Below the pieces are notes generated by a model. That model made no database searches and was not told the origin of the DNA. It saw nothing but the letters and a program-made list of their open reading frames with translations. Made by a program: the position numbers and the translations under genes. Below are positions 18,480-25,897 of a stretch of 64,000 nucleotides of DNA, in pieces. The stretch's first letter is position 1, and each line of letters begins with the position of its first letter. This DNA is from Gallaecimonas kandeliae (GTDB lineage: Bacteria > Pseudomonadota > Gammaproteobacteria > Enterobacterales > Gallaecimonadaceae). Where the stretch lies: positions 3,409,501 through 3,473,500 of the forward strand of contig NZ_CP118480.1 of NCBI RefSeq assembly GCF_030450055.1, read 5' to 3'.

Positions 18480-18569
18480 TCCACACCTCCTTTCTTCCAC
18501 CGGGTTAAAGGAACCAAGTCAGAGCGAATGTTTCCTAATACTAGCGGAAATTCCTTTGCATCAAGGGCG

Positions 18570-19418
18570 TTAAGGGAAGGCACCCACCTTGGCCATGGCC
18601 CGGCATTTTGGGAACTGGGAGCAGCCCCAGAACTGGCCCCCTGCGTTGGCGCCCCTTTTGGCGGTGCGCTGCACCATGGGCTGGCCACACTTGGGGCAGA
18701 GGCGTTCGGCTTCCAAGAGAGCCGCTTCAGGCCTGGCCTTGGAGCCGACAACCAAGGGGTCGCCCTGCCCTTGTACCTTGCCTTCATGGCGCCGGCGAAG
18801 GCCTGCAACATGTTCGAAATGGGTCCTGAGGCCAGGGGCCAGCCGGCCCGACTGGATCCTGGTCACCAGTTCCGAGACCTCCGCCTCGCTCAGCACCGAT
18901 TCTTTGAAGGAGCGGATATATCGGCAATAGCCGCCGCCGAGGGTGACGTTGGCCGGCATGGCCGTCTTGAAGCTGCACTCCCCCATGAAGGCCACCACCG
19001 AGTGCAATGTCTCAGGTGGCACGTCCAGGGCCGCCTCCAGGGCCTTGAGGTGCCGGTAGTTCTGCCGCAAGGGATTCTGGAACTTGAAGCTGCTGCGAAA
19101 GATCTTCTGGGTCCACTGCGCCTGCCGCTCGCTGCCGAAGATCCAGCCCTTCATGTTCTTGGTTTCCACCACGAAGATGCCGTAAACGGATACGAAGATA
19201 TGGTCTATCTGGGTGCTGCCGTCATCCATGGGCAAGGTGACGTTATGGATGGGGTGGTAGATGTCCTTAGGCAGCCGCAGCTTGGCAATGGAGCGCACCC
19301 ACCACTCGCCGGTGAGGCCTTTGAACCAAGGGGTTTTCAGTATTCCCGTCAGGATGATGAGGGCAAGCATGTAGCCGTAGTATGGCAGGAGGGGCTTGAG
19401 TAGTGTGGTGAAGTCCAT
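18570..19418 (-). CDS. NERD domain protein with C-terminal topoisomerase-type zinc finger
   Basis: 282 aa. One N-terminal membrane helix (about residues 12-28), then a NERD domain with the nuclease-like pattern D-x(n)-E-x-K in DHIFVSVYGIFVVETKNMKG (about residues 73-92). At the C-terminus CPKCGQPMVQRT...FWGCSQFPKC is a four-Cys zinc ribbon as in topoisomerase I tails. NERD proteins are thought to be nucleases or DNA-processing factors; none of the function is proven. It borders the AT-rich island. AAGGAA precedes the start. Confidence 0.85.
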   Translation of the reverse strand: MDFTTLLKPLLPYYGYMLALIILTGILKTPWFKGLTGEWWVRSIAKLRLPKDIYHPIHNVTLPMDDGSTQIDHIFVSVYGIFVVETKNMKGWIFGSERQAQWTQKIFRSSFKFQNPLRQNYRHLKALEAALDVPPETLHSVVAFMGECSFKTAMPANVTLGGGYCRYIRSFKESVLSEAEVSELVTRIQSGRLAPGLRTHFEHVAGLRRRHEGKVQGQGDPLVVGSKARPEAALLEAERLCPKCGQPMVQRTAKRGANAGGQFWGCSQFPKCRAMAKVGAFP

Positions 19419-19488
19419 TTGCCTGTTCCTTGAGGGCGTTGGTGGGGTGGGCCCCCACTATCCCTTCAATCTACTTTTAGCTGAGAGT

Positions 19489-19735
19489 GCCTTTTTTTGC
19501 CGGGTCCCGCCCCGGCGGGCGGGTCACTTTCTCTCTTTGCAAGAGAAAGTAACCAAAGAGTGCACCCCCGGTTTCGCCGCGCTGCGCGTCCCCTCGCTTC
19601 TGGTCGCTTGCCGTAGACCGCTTCATACGCGGGTCCAACCACGTACTCAGCTTCCTCGGCGTCCATGCCTCGGATCTGCTCCCACTCCCGACAACTCGGC
19701 GGCTCCAAGGGGGGATCTACGGCAGCTTCGTTCAG
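19489..19735 (-). repeat. Dispersed repeat copy A, left border of AT-rich island (inverted relative to copy B)
   Basis: Read on the minus strand it begins CTGAACGAAGCTGC, includes GGCAAGCGACCAGA and GGTGCACTCTTTGGTTAC, then an imperfect hairpin of CTTTCTC / GAGAAAG, then CCCGCCCGCCGGGGCGGG and ends in an A-rich GGCAAAAAAAGGC. The same succession of blocks occurs in copy B on the other strand. ORFs that cross it are not coherent, so I read it as a non-coding dispersed element. Confidence 0.75.
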
Positions 19736-19821
19736 ACTTGGGGACTGGAGATAGGTTCCTCTTAAATTATTTAGACCCTTACATTACAGCGTTAATTTAA
19801 AATTAGCGCAATTTTCAAAAT

Positions 19822-20373
19822 TTAATCCTCTTTATTAAAATCTGCTGGACATAGATTGCTATTCTCACTGTCACCTGGTAAAAACTCTTTCATGACAAGG
19901 CCATGTTTATTCTTACTTACATATTGAGGCTCGCAAATTTTCCCATCAAGCTTATACTTCCCGTTCCCTATAGATTTGTAGTCATCTTTACAGTTCATGC
20001 CAACTTTCTCGCTCACAACACTGCTTTCAAACCATGGTTGATAACAAACTCCCGGCTTAGCTTCGAAAGTAACAGATGCGAACTTATCTGCTGCTTGGTT
20101 CCAATATCCCCACTTATATAAGATAGTATATTTACCGGGAGGGACTCTAATTCCACTTCCTGAAGTTGGCAATCCATGTTCCCAATCAAGACCATTTATA
20201 GACTGAATGAAATAGATCCTTTTTTGGCCTGCATACGCACTTTGCCCAACAAGTCCAAATTCTATTTTCTTATTTTCATATCCCGGTAAAACAGGTGGCT
20301 TAGATGATAAAAATGCGCAGGAGGAAACAGTTAGCGCAACGCTTACAACGATGATGGACCTAAAATCACCCAT
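19822..20373 (-). CDS. Orphan lipoprotein in AT-rich island
   Basis: 183 aa. Lipoprotein signal IIVVSVALTVSSCAF, with Cys at about residue 18. The mature part has four further Cys (VCYQPW, MNCKDD, KICEPQ, NLCPAD), suggesting disulfides, and is probably beta-rich. No family recognised. GGAG lies 7 nt before the ATG. Base composition (below 40% GC by eye) and codon use (AAA, ATA, TTA) differ sharply from the flanking 60-65% GC genes, indicating horizontal acquisition. Confidence 0.75.
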   Translation of the reverse strand: MGDFRSIIVVSVALTVSSCAFLSSKPPVLPGYENKKIEFGLVGQSAYAGQKRIYFIQSINGLDWEHGLPTSGSGIRVPPGKYTILYKWGYWNQAADKFASVTFEAKPGVCYQPWFESSVVSEKVGMNCKDDYKSIGNGKYKLDGKICEPQYVSKNKHGLVMKEFLPGDSENSNLCPADFNKED

Positions 20374-20716
20374 TTGAAAACTCCAATACTATCTATTCAT
20401 TGATATCCAATGTGGCATTTATAAAAGACCTTACTTGTCGCAACATTTTTACTCGAAAAATCACCATGACATCCGTAAATAAAGAGCTGATTCCTGGCTT
20501 CGCCCATTGATATTATCTCGGATGTGCATGGGCGGACAATCGCTCTCATTCGCCAGCTAAAGTTCAGTCTAAAAAACCTCGTATCGGCGCCGCACTTAGC
20601 AGTACCGAAAAGCAGGCAATTTCGTTTGGTTTTAGGAGGCGGGTGTGGATGTCCCCTTCAACTCTTACACTTCAGCCCTTAAAACCTCACGTAACTAAAG
20701 GAGAAAATAAAATCCG
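20374..20716. other. Non-coding stretch within the island
   Basis: 343 bases without a credible gene. It contains the upstream region of the 19822-20373 lipoprotein gene and a mid-GC section (about 20510-20640) whose TTCGCCAGCTAAA also occurs at about 22868-22880, so part of it may be a scattered repeat. No terminator or RNA gene recognised. Confidence 0.4.
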
Positions 20717-21334
20717 TCAGTAGGTTTTTATCCATTTATCGTGAAGCTGGTCAGTCATATATAAGTACTGTTTCCTAAAACTTAAAGAATCTACACTATC
20801 AATGTTTTCAAACAACGCAACTCTAACCTTAGAGACTGTATTGCCAGCTAGCGTATTATCACTATCACCACTGTTAATAGCCAAGGAAAAACTAATTACT
20901 CCGCTATCGTTATCCTTGCATTCATAAAGAAAAGTCCTTTCATCTTTATCGCTGTATACAAGAAATGCTTTTTGGCCAAAGGCGTATAACTCGTCAGCAA
21001 AAACCTTTATCTTACCTTTAGTGTCGTACTTTAAATATTTACCATTATGGCTTTGACAGTAATCTCCAATATCTCTTTGAAAGCTGTCATAAGAACTATC
21101 ACCTAAGTTAGATGTAACAAACCAGAAATCGGTAAGAGAAATTTTTGGATCATCAAAGCTCTGCTTATGAACCCTACCATCGATCCTCATTTTACCGATA
21201 AGGTTTGTTTGGTTCTTAGCAGATTCAACCACATAAGATGACAATGGCTCATTGTAATCCATATTTTGGTTATTGCTAGCACAGCCAGAAATAACAACAG
21301 AAGCCATCGTCAATGATAAAATTGATCTTTCCAT
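20717..21334 (-). CDS. Orphan lipoprotein in AT-rich island
   Basis: 205 aa. A short signal with lipobox VISGC (Cys near residue 18) follows MERSILSLTMASV; the mature protein is Asp/Ser/Lys rich with no recognisable domain. AAGAGAT is 3-4 nt before the ATG. AT-rich codon use matches the other island genes and not the surrounding chromosome. No homologous family can be named from sequence alone. Confidence 0.72.
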   Translation of the reverse strand: MERSILSLTMASVVISGCASNNQNMDYNEPLSSYVVESAKNQTNLIGKMRIDGRVHKQSFDDPKISLTDFWFVTSNLGDSSYDSFQRDIGDYCQSHNGKYLKYDTKGKIKVFADELYAFGQKAFLVYSDKDERTFLYECKDNDSGVISFSLAINSGDSDNTLAGNTVSKVRVALFENIDSVDSLSFRKQYLYMTDQLHDKWIKTY

Positions 21335-21637
21335 AAAATCTCTTCAATAACTATTGAAAATAAAAGTCGCTTAAAGCGCAGGCTATAATATATTTCATAT
21401 GAGTTGTCTAGATCAGTAATTCATCAATCAATAATTATACTATCTTGGCAACATTCGAAGTTTATGATATCAACTATTACCGCACAGGAAAATGCGGCAC
21501 ACGCAGCAGATGAAATGAAAATAAGAGGCACTCCGCTCCGACACCTGCTAAAATCAGGACAACCACAGCACTATGTTAACTAAAAATTACTCACACCTGT
21601 AGTAATTCATCACATCTTCAACTGAATTTCTTTCTAG
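21335..21637. other. AT-rich non-coding stretch
   Basis: About 300 bases between two island genes; it holds the promoter region of the 20717-21334 gene (A/T-rich tracts such as TATAATATATT near 21385) and nothing else I can support. Confidence 0.4.
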
Positions 21638-22249
21638 TTAGACATTCCTATATGCTTGCTGAGCCAAAGACTCCAAATGTCCGTCAAGTGACTTTTTCAT
21701 TTTTCGTACTCGTGGCATTTTAGTTAACAGCTTATAAATAACAAATCCTACGAAAGAAATAGTCTCGATACTCAAGAGTACTGCGGAGTTTTGATTTAGA
21801 AAGATCAAAAACAACCATAGAGCACCAGCAAGTAAAACTGAGTTGCCAGTCACCAAGTCGATCTTCAGCTTTTGATTCAATGAGTCAGCATCGTTTATAA
21901 ACCAGTGTTTATTTGCATTGTGGTTTACTAGAACAGAATGATAGCTGGAATTCTCTCCTTTAACTCCAGCAGATATTAATGTGACTCGCTGCCCTTCACG
22001 GAGAGGTATATCTTGCCCTACCAGTTTTACATTTTTCTCCTTACCATCGTCTTTTTTTATCCAGATCTCATGATTTATTACAGTGGTTGATTTAATCTTC
22101 GGTGCCCTAACATGTCCACCATTTCTTCCTACATGTCCACCACCACCACTTGATGACACATGAGTTTCAGAATACTTATTCTGGCTTAACACTTCTCCTG
22201 TTTCGCTCCAAAATACAATTTCTTTATCATTGTGATTGAAACCGTCCAT
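21638..22249 (-). CDS. Hypothetical membrane protein in AT-rich island
   Basis: 203 aa. The N-terminal 120 residues are soluble and include a Gly/His-rich linker (SSSGGGGHVGRNGGHVRAP). Two hydrophobic helices follow, at about residues 136-152 and 158-174, then a basic tail (KMPRVRKMKKS). AAGGGG is 6 nt before the ATG. No family recognised. The layout suggests a cytoplasmic sensor or binding domain tethered to the inner membrane, but this is only topology. Composition is AT-rich like its island neighbours. Confidence 0.7.
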   Translation of the reverse strand: MDGFNHNDKEIVFWSETGEVLSQNKYSETHVSSSGGGGHVGRNGGHVRAPKIKSTTVINHEIWIKKDDGKEKNVKLVGQDIPLREGQRVTLISAGVKGENSSYHSVLVNHNANKHWFINDADSLNQKLKIDLVTGNSVLLAGALWLFLIFLNQNSAVLLSIETISFVGFVIYKLLTKMPRVRKMKKSLDGHLESLAQQAYRNV

Positions 22250-22345
22250 GAATTACCCCTTGATTAAATAAAATTAAACAGAACTCAGTGAACTCAGCGG
22301 GAAACCCACTTTGTGTAATCTTTAAAATCAGACACATACATATTA

Positions 22346-22619
22346 CTCAACGAAGCTGCGGAGCGTCTTACCACCTCCGGAGCCTGCCGATGAGGACCAG
22401 GGGTCCCTTTTAAGTGGAGCGCCTTACTGTCGGGAGCGTGAGCTGGCGCGAGACAGGGATGTCGAGCGAGCGGAGGACGCGTCGGGAACCGTACGCAGCG
22501 GTCAGCGGCAAGCGACCAGAGGTAAGGACATCGCGTAACGCCAGGGGCGGTGCCTTTGGATACTTTGTGCGAAAACAAAGTATCACGCCCGCCGGTGCGG
22601 GAACCGGCATACAAAAAGC
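22346..22619 (+). repeat. Dispersed repeat copy B, right border of AT-rich island
   Basis: Begins CTCAACGAAGCTGC and keeps the block order of copy A: TGTCGGGAGCGTGAGC, GGCAAGCGACCAGA, GGTGCCTTTGGATACTTTG, a hairpin ACTTTGT/ACAAAGT, CGCCCGCCGGTGCGGGAACC, then an A-run. It lies in opposite orientation to copy A, with the AACGAAGCTGC ends facing the island. Immediately beyond it is a separate stem (GGCTCGCC at 22631 / GGCGAGCC at 22647). Confidence 0.75.
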
Positions 22620-23085
22620 TGTGCCGCTGGGGCTCGCCTCTAGAAGGGCGAGCCAGACTGAACCGCCATGGACGGCTTCCAACTCGGGACTCGCTTATGG
22701 CAGCAAACTAACCGGCCAGACCAAAACCCACGCTACCGCCCCTGGGTCACAGCTCCCACAGTGCTGATAGCATCCCTGTCATCAACCAAAACAACCTAAT
22801 CCAGCTGGTCCCCCCCTTGGGAAACCCTCCCTGGCGGTCCTCAGCTCACAGGCAAGCTGTTCGCGTTCGCCAGCTAAAAATGGTTCACAGGACCGTTTTT
22901 TAACGCGCTCACCCCGGCTCGTACATCCTGTGTACTCGCGTTCGGGTGCGCGAAAGCGGCGCTTTCGCTTCGCCCCTCACCCGCCCTTGGAATCCGGTTA
23001 TCCAATGCCCCCCTACAATCCCTGTTGTGCTATCTCCCTACGCAAGGCTTATGTCCAAGCTAGCGCCAACTGAATGAAAGGTAAA
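22620..23085. other. Gene-free stretch right of the island
   Basis: No gene supported. It contains the stem at 22631-22654 and, at about 22860-22990, a structured GC-rich block (GGTTCACAGGACC, then CGCGAAAGCG and CGCTTTCGC) that looks like another dispersed extragenic repeat. Short ORFs here are products of repeat sequence. Confidence 0.45.
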
Positions 23086-23113
23086 CAAAAAAGCCCCACC
23101 TGATGGCGGGGCT
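23086..23113 (-). terminator. Terminator of the 23178-23585 gene
   Basis: GCCCCACC/GGCGGGGC stem with loop TGAT next to an A-run that reads as T-run on the minus strand. Confidence 0.75.
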
Positions 23114-23177
23114 TGGGCGGCACCCTGGATGTTGCCATGGGGCCCATGGCTCCAAAGCGATGCCTAACGCGCACTCA

Positions 23178-23585
23178 TCAGGTCGGCGCTACGTTAGTCT
23201 TGATGACGTCTCCAACTGTCTTGCCGCCAAGATCAGCACAGCTCTGCCCCTCTTTGAATTGCACTTTCACGGCAGTGCCCCTTACAACGGGCCGGACGAT
23301 GCGCCACGGCCAGAAGCCAAAGCGCTGAGACCCCATATAATGAACTACACCGTTCGCGCCCATTGACTGGGCCTTGGCCGCCAGCTCAGGCAGGATTTGG
23401 CTGACGCTGCCGTAGCTCCCCTTGGCGACTTTAATCCTTTTCACTTCTTCAAAAACGGCCCCTTGTGAAGGAACGCCAGCAAACAAGCACACTTGTGAAG
23501 GCAACTGTTTATCCGCTTGCCCTTCGCCTGCAAAAGCGCATGCGGCAAAAGATAATGTGGAAATAAGTGTAATGACGTACTTCAT
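23178..23585 (-). CDS. Small secreted protein, unknown
   Basis: 135 aa with signal peptide MKYVITLISTLSFAACAFA (AGAGGAAG upstream). The mature part contains LPELAAKAQSMGANGVVHYMG, a helix-then-strand that resembles the core of YbjQ/RcsF-type small domains, where a helix ending in GAN/GAD precedes a strand. Function unknown; periplasmic location expected. Base composition is back to near chromosomal. Own terminator 65 nt downstream. Confidence 0.7.
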   Translation of the reverse strand: MKYVITLISTLSFAACAFAGEGQADKQLPSQVCLFAGVPSQGAVFEEVKRIKVAKGSYGSVSQILPELAAKAQSMGANGVVHYMGSQRFGFWPWRIVRPVVRGTAVKVQFKEGQSCADLGGKTVGDVIKTNVAPT

Positions 23586-23651
23586 GGCTTCCTCTACTAC
23601 TAGGTTGATTGTTTTTTACACATATTTTGCCGAACGCCAGGCTTAGCGGCA

Positions 23652-23770
23652 TTGGGTGACCGCGAAGCTTTGGCGGAAACGAGGTGCACTCTTGGGCTTG
23701 GGTGGACCCGCCCTGTCGTTTGCAGAGAAAGAAAGTGGACTGCCCGCCGGAACGGCAGATCTGTCAGGAG
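23652..23770 (+). repeat. Degenerate dispersed repeat copy C
   Basis: Shares the block order of copies A and B in weakened form: AAACGAGGTGCACTCTTGGG, then GGACCCGCC, TTTGCAGAGAAAGAAAGTG, and TGCCCGCCGGAACGGCAG. Located upstream of the secreted-protein gene at 23178-23585. Confidence 0.55.
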
Positions 23771-24031
23771 GGGATTTGAACACCGGAGTCTGGCGGCAGC
23801 GGTTCTCCAGGGCGAGGGCCTCGGACGGCCCAGGCATGCCCAGCAGGCAACAAGCCTGTGGCCGTAGGGCACATTCGAGACAGGCTAACATCCTTGAGCT
23901 CACCGGCCCCAGACTCCATTGCTTTCCATCGCTGTCCTTCCTAGACACATTCCTTAGCTCCGTTTCCTCATTGGCCTTTCAGTAAAGCGACCAAATTCAG
24001 CCGCAGCTTAACCTAACCTCTTGCCGGCCAT
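23771..24031. other. Gene-free stretch
   Basis: Mixed-composition sequence between repeat copy C and the terminator at 24032. No ORF resembling a protein family and no RNA fold recognised. Confidence 0.4.
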
Positions 24032-24062
24032 AAAAAAAGCCCCACCTAAGGCGGGGCTTTTC
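24032..24062 (-). terminator. Terminator of the glucosaminidase operon
   Basis: Minus-strand stem GCCCCGCC/GGTGGGGC with loop TTA, followed by seven Ts, 29 nt after the last gene of the operon. Confidence 0.85.
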
Positions 24063-24090
24063 CCAGCTCTGCGCATCGACACCTCGACAG

Positions 24091-24534
24091 CTATTCAGGC
24101 CTGTCCACCAACTGGCACTCCGGCTCACCTATGGCCTTGTCGCTGAAGGTCAAGGAGCACTTTTGGAGGAAGGCGTCGGGGCGGCGCAGGCTGACGTCCA
24201 GGGTGTAGCTCAGGCGATGGCCCACAATCGCCGCGTCCCGGATCGCGTTGAAGGACACGTCCTTGCGCAGGTCGAAGGGGCTGTGGTCCCTGGCCTTGTA
24301 GAGACAGAGTTCTTTGGTGGCCAGCACCTTGGTACCCGCCTTGAGGCTGACCAGGGGGCAGGGAAAATCCACTTCGGCATCGAACTGCTGGTAGACAAAG
24401 GTTGCACTGCCCAAGGGCTGGCTGAGGGTCAGGGTCGGCTCCATGTCGTAGCCGTTGCCGGCATCGGCCTGGCAGCAAGGAAACAGGGCCCCTAAGACGC
24501 CAATAAGGGCCAATCTCCCAAGAGACACTTTCAA
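24091..24534 (-). CDS. Small secreted protein, last gene of glucosaminidase operon
   Basis: 147 aa from a TTG at 24534 directly abutting the stop of the lipoprotein gene; GTG at 24528 is an alternative. N-terminal signal (LALIGVLGALFPCCQADAG), with a Cys pair at its end that could also act as a lipobox. The mature part looks all-beta, with three further Cys (FPCPL, ELCLY, KCSLTF plus ECQL). No family recognised. Position after a cell-wall hydrolase and a lipoprotein makes an inhibitor or immunity role possible but unproven. Confidence 0.65.
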   Translation of the reverse strand: MKVSLGRLALIGVLGALFPCCQADAGNGYDMEPTLTLSQPLGSATFVYQQFDAEVDFPCPLVSLKAGTKVLATKELCLYKARDHSPFDLRKDVSFNAIRDAAIVGHRLSYTLDVSLRRPDAFLQKCSLTFSDKAIGEPECQLVDRPE

Positions 24535-24927
24535 TTAGTTACCAAGAGGCTCCATCTGCCCCAGCTCGGACTTGGCATCCGTCCAGACCCTCTGCTCCTT
24601 GTCGAAGGCGACGCTGAACAGGCGGGGAGAGACATCGGGATCGCCGGGGCACTGCTCGTTGTGCAACTCCCTGACATCCACCACCGCCAGATAGTCGGCG
24701 TCGCCACCGATATCTTCAAAGGCCAGGCAGGCCAGGGGAGTGTTGGTCAGGGCATATTGCCGAACCAGCTGTTTGGCCTTGTCGATGTAGGAATGCGCCT
24801 CTGCCACAGGGGCAGCAGCTTTGCCACCGGCCTGGACATGCTCCCCCGGCACGGCACTACAGCTGGCCGATAAAAGCGCCGAAGCCAAGGCCAGGGCGGT
24901 AAAGACGCGGGAAAAAACCTGGGTCAT
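24535..24927 (-). CDS. Small lipoprotein, middle gene of glucosaminidase operon
   Basis: 130 aa with lipoprotein signal ALASALLSASCSA (Cys near residue 23). The mature protein contains YIDKAKQLVRQYALTNTPLA and an LAVVDVRELHNEQCPGDPDVSPRLFSV core; no named domain. It begins 9 nt after the glucosaminidase stop and touches the next gene, so the three are one transcript. A membrane-anchored periplasmic protein next to a peptidoglycan hydrolase could protect the producer, but this is inference. Confidence 0.7.
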   Translation of the reverse strand: MTQVFSRVFTALALASALLSASCSAVPGEHVQAGGKAAAPVAEAHSYIDKAKQLVRQYALTNTPLACLAFEDIGGDADYLAVVDVRELHNEQCPGDPDVSPRLFSVAFDKEQRVWTDAKSELGQMEPLGN

Positions 24928-24936
24928 GGTAAGCCC

Positions 24937-25653
24937 TTATTTGTCGTAATCATCCAAGTGATAGGTGGTAATGACCGTCTTAAGCTTCTTTGCATACTGA
25001 GGGTCCGTGGCATAACCGGCCGCCTGCAACTGATCTGCAAATTTCAAAGGGTCATTCTTATAGAGGAAGGCGGTTTTATATCTTGGGTTTTCCGTCAGGA
25101 ATTTCCCGTAGTCGAGTGCCGACTCCCTGAAGTCGGTATATGCCCGGAACTGATCGGATATCGAGATTTGCTTACCGTTGACGAATTCTGTCGTCTTGAA
25201 AGTGGTAGTGGCGCCCGCCGTCTTGTGAGCCTTGATGCCGAAGTAGGCGTTGTCTTTCACATGCCGCCCCCAGCCCGACTCCAAGGCGGCTTGTGCCATC
25301 AGCACCGAAATGGGTACGCCATACCTATCCTTGACGGCCTTGGCAGCGGGCAGCGTCTTGTCGATAAAGGCGGACACGTTGGCTGGCCTGGCCTTCACCC
25401 CGCTAGCCTTATTCAAGAGGGAGAGCGTCTTACCTTGCGGGTCCACCCTGCCGTCGGGACGGACCATTTTCATGACCCTCGTCTGAAAGGCCTTGATGGC
25501 CTGTACCGTAAGGCCGCCAGCAACGCCATCCTCGGCCAGCTTCCTGATGCCGGGCATTTCCTTGAGATGTCGGTTCAGCAACTGCTGGACCGCCTTCACA
25601 TCACCTTTCTGATTCTTGCCCTGATATCCCACAGAGCCATTGATCTTGACCAT
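24937..25653 (-). CDS. Glucosaminidase-domain peptidoglycan hydrolase with N-terminal PG-binding-like domain
   Basis: 238 aa, no signal peptide. Residues about 1-80 resemble a peptidoglycan-binding-1 domain (GDVKAVQQLLNRHL, DGVAGGLTVQAIKAFQ). Residues about 90-238 are a FlgJ/LytD-type N-acetylglucosaminidase: PISVLMAQAALESGWGRHV carries the catalytic Glu (near residue 128), with NAYFGIKAH, the FRAYTDFRESALDY segment and AGYATDPQYAKKL following. It should cleave MurNAc-GlcNAc bonds. Without a signal it needs export by another route (T6SS, phage-type lysis, or flagellar as for FlgJ); no flagellar gene is near. AGGAGG precedes the start. Confidence 0.88.
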   Translation of the reverse strand: MVKINGSVGYQGKNQKGDVKAVQQLLNRHLKEMPGIRKLAEDGVAGGLTVQAIKAFQTRVMKMVRPDGRVDPQGKTLSLLNKASGVKARPANVSAFIDKTLPAAKAVKDRYGVPISVLMAQAALESGWGRHVKDNAYFGIKAHKTAGATTTFKTTEFVNGKQISISDQFRAYTDFRESALDYGKFLTENPRYKTAFLYKNDPLKFADQLQAAGYATDPQYAKKLKTVITTYHLDDYDK

Positions 25654-25851
25654 TCCTTGTCTCCTCCTGCATTCCTTGCCATCACAAAGGCATGCGGCCT
25701 TCGATGATTGAGATCCCGGCCTGAAAGACTACTGGAGGGCCAATGCAGCAGGAAAGGCGATAAAGTCACCATCAAGACCTAAAACGCCTAACGCTGCATC
25801 TGCTGGCCACGGCCTGCAGATGCCCCCCTTAATGGCAGTGAGCAGCATCCA

Positions 25852-25880
25852 TAAAAAAGCCCGGCATCGGCCGGGCTTTC
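25852..25880 (-). terminator. Terminator of the M61 peptidase gene
   Basis: Stem AGCCCGGC/GCCGGGCT with loop ATCG, next to an A-run that is the T-run on the minus strand. Confidence 0.85.
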
Positions 25881-25897
25881 ACACTTGGCAAGAAACC

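Noticed and set aside
22414-22767. Short ORFs in repeat copy B and downstream
   Set aside because: Translations follow repeat sequence on both strands and do not look like proteins; the same kind of ORF appears in copies A and C.
19489-23770. Possible CRISPR array from the repeats
   Set aside because: The repeats are long, few, inverted and unevenly spaced; no spacer-repeat periodicity and no cas genes.
23755-23815. tRNA-like string GGGGATTTGAACACCGG
   Set aside because: It resembles a reversed T-arm, but no acceptor stem, anticodon arm or matching D-arm can be built around it.
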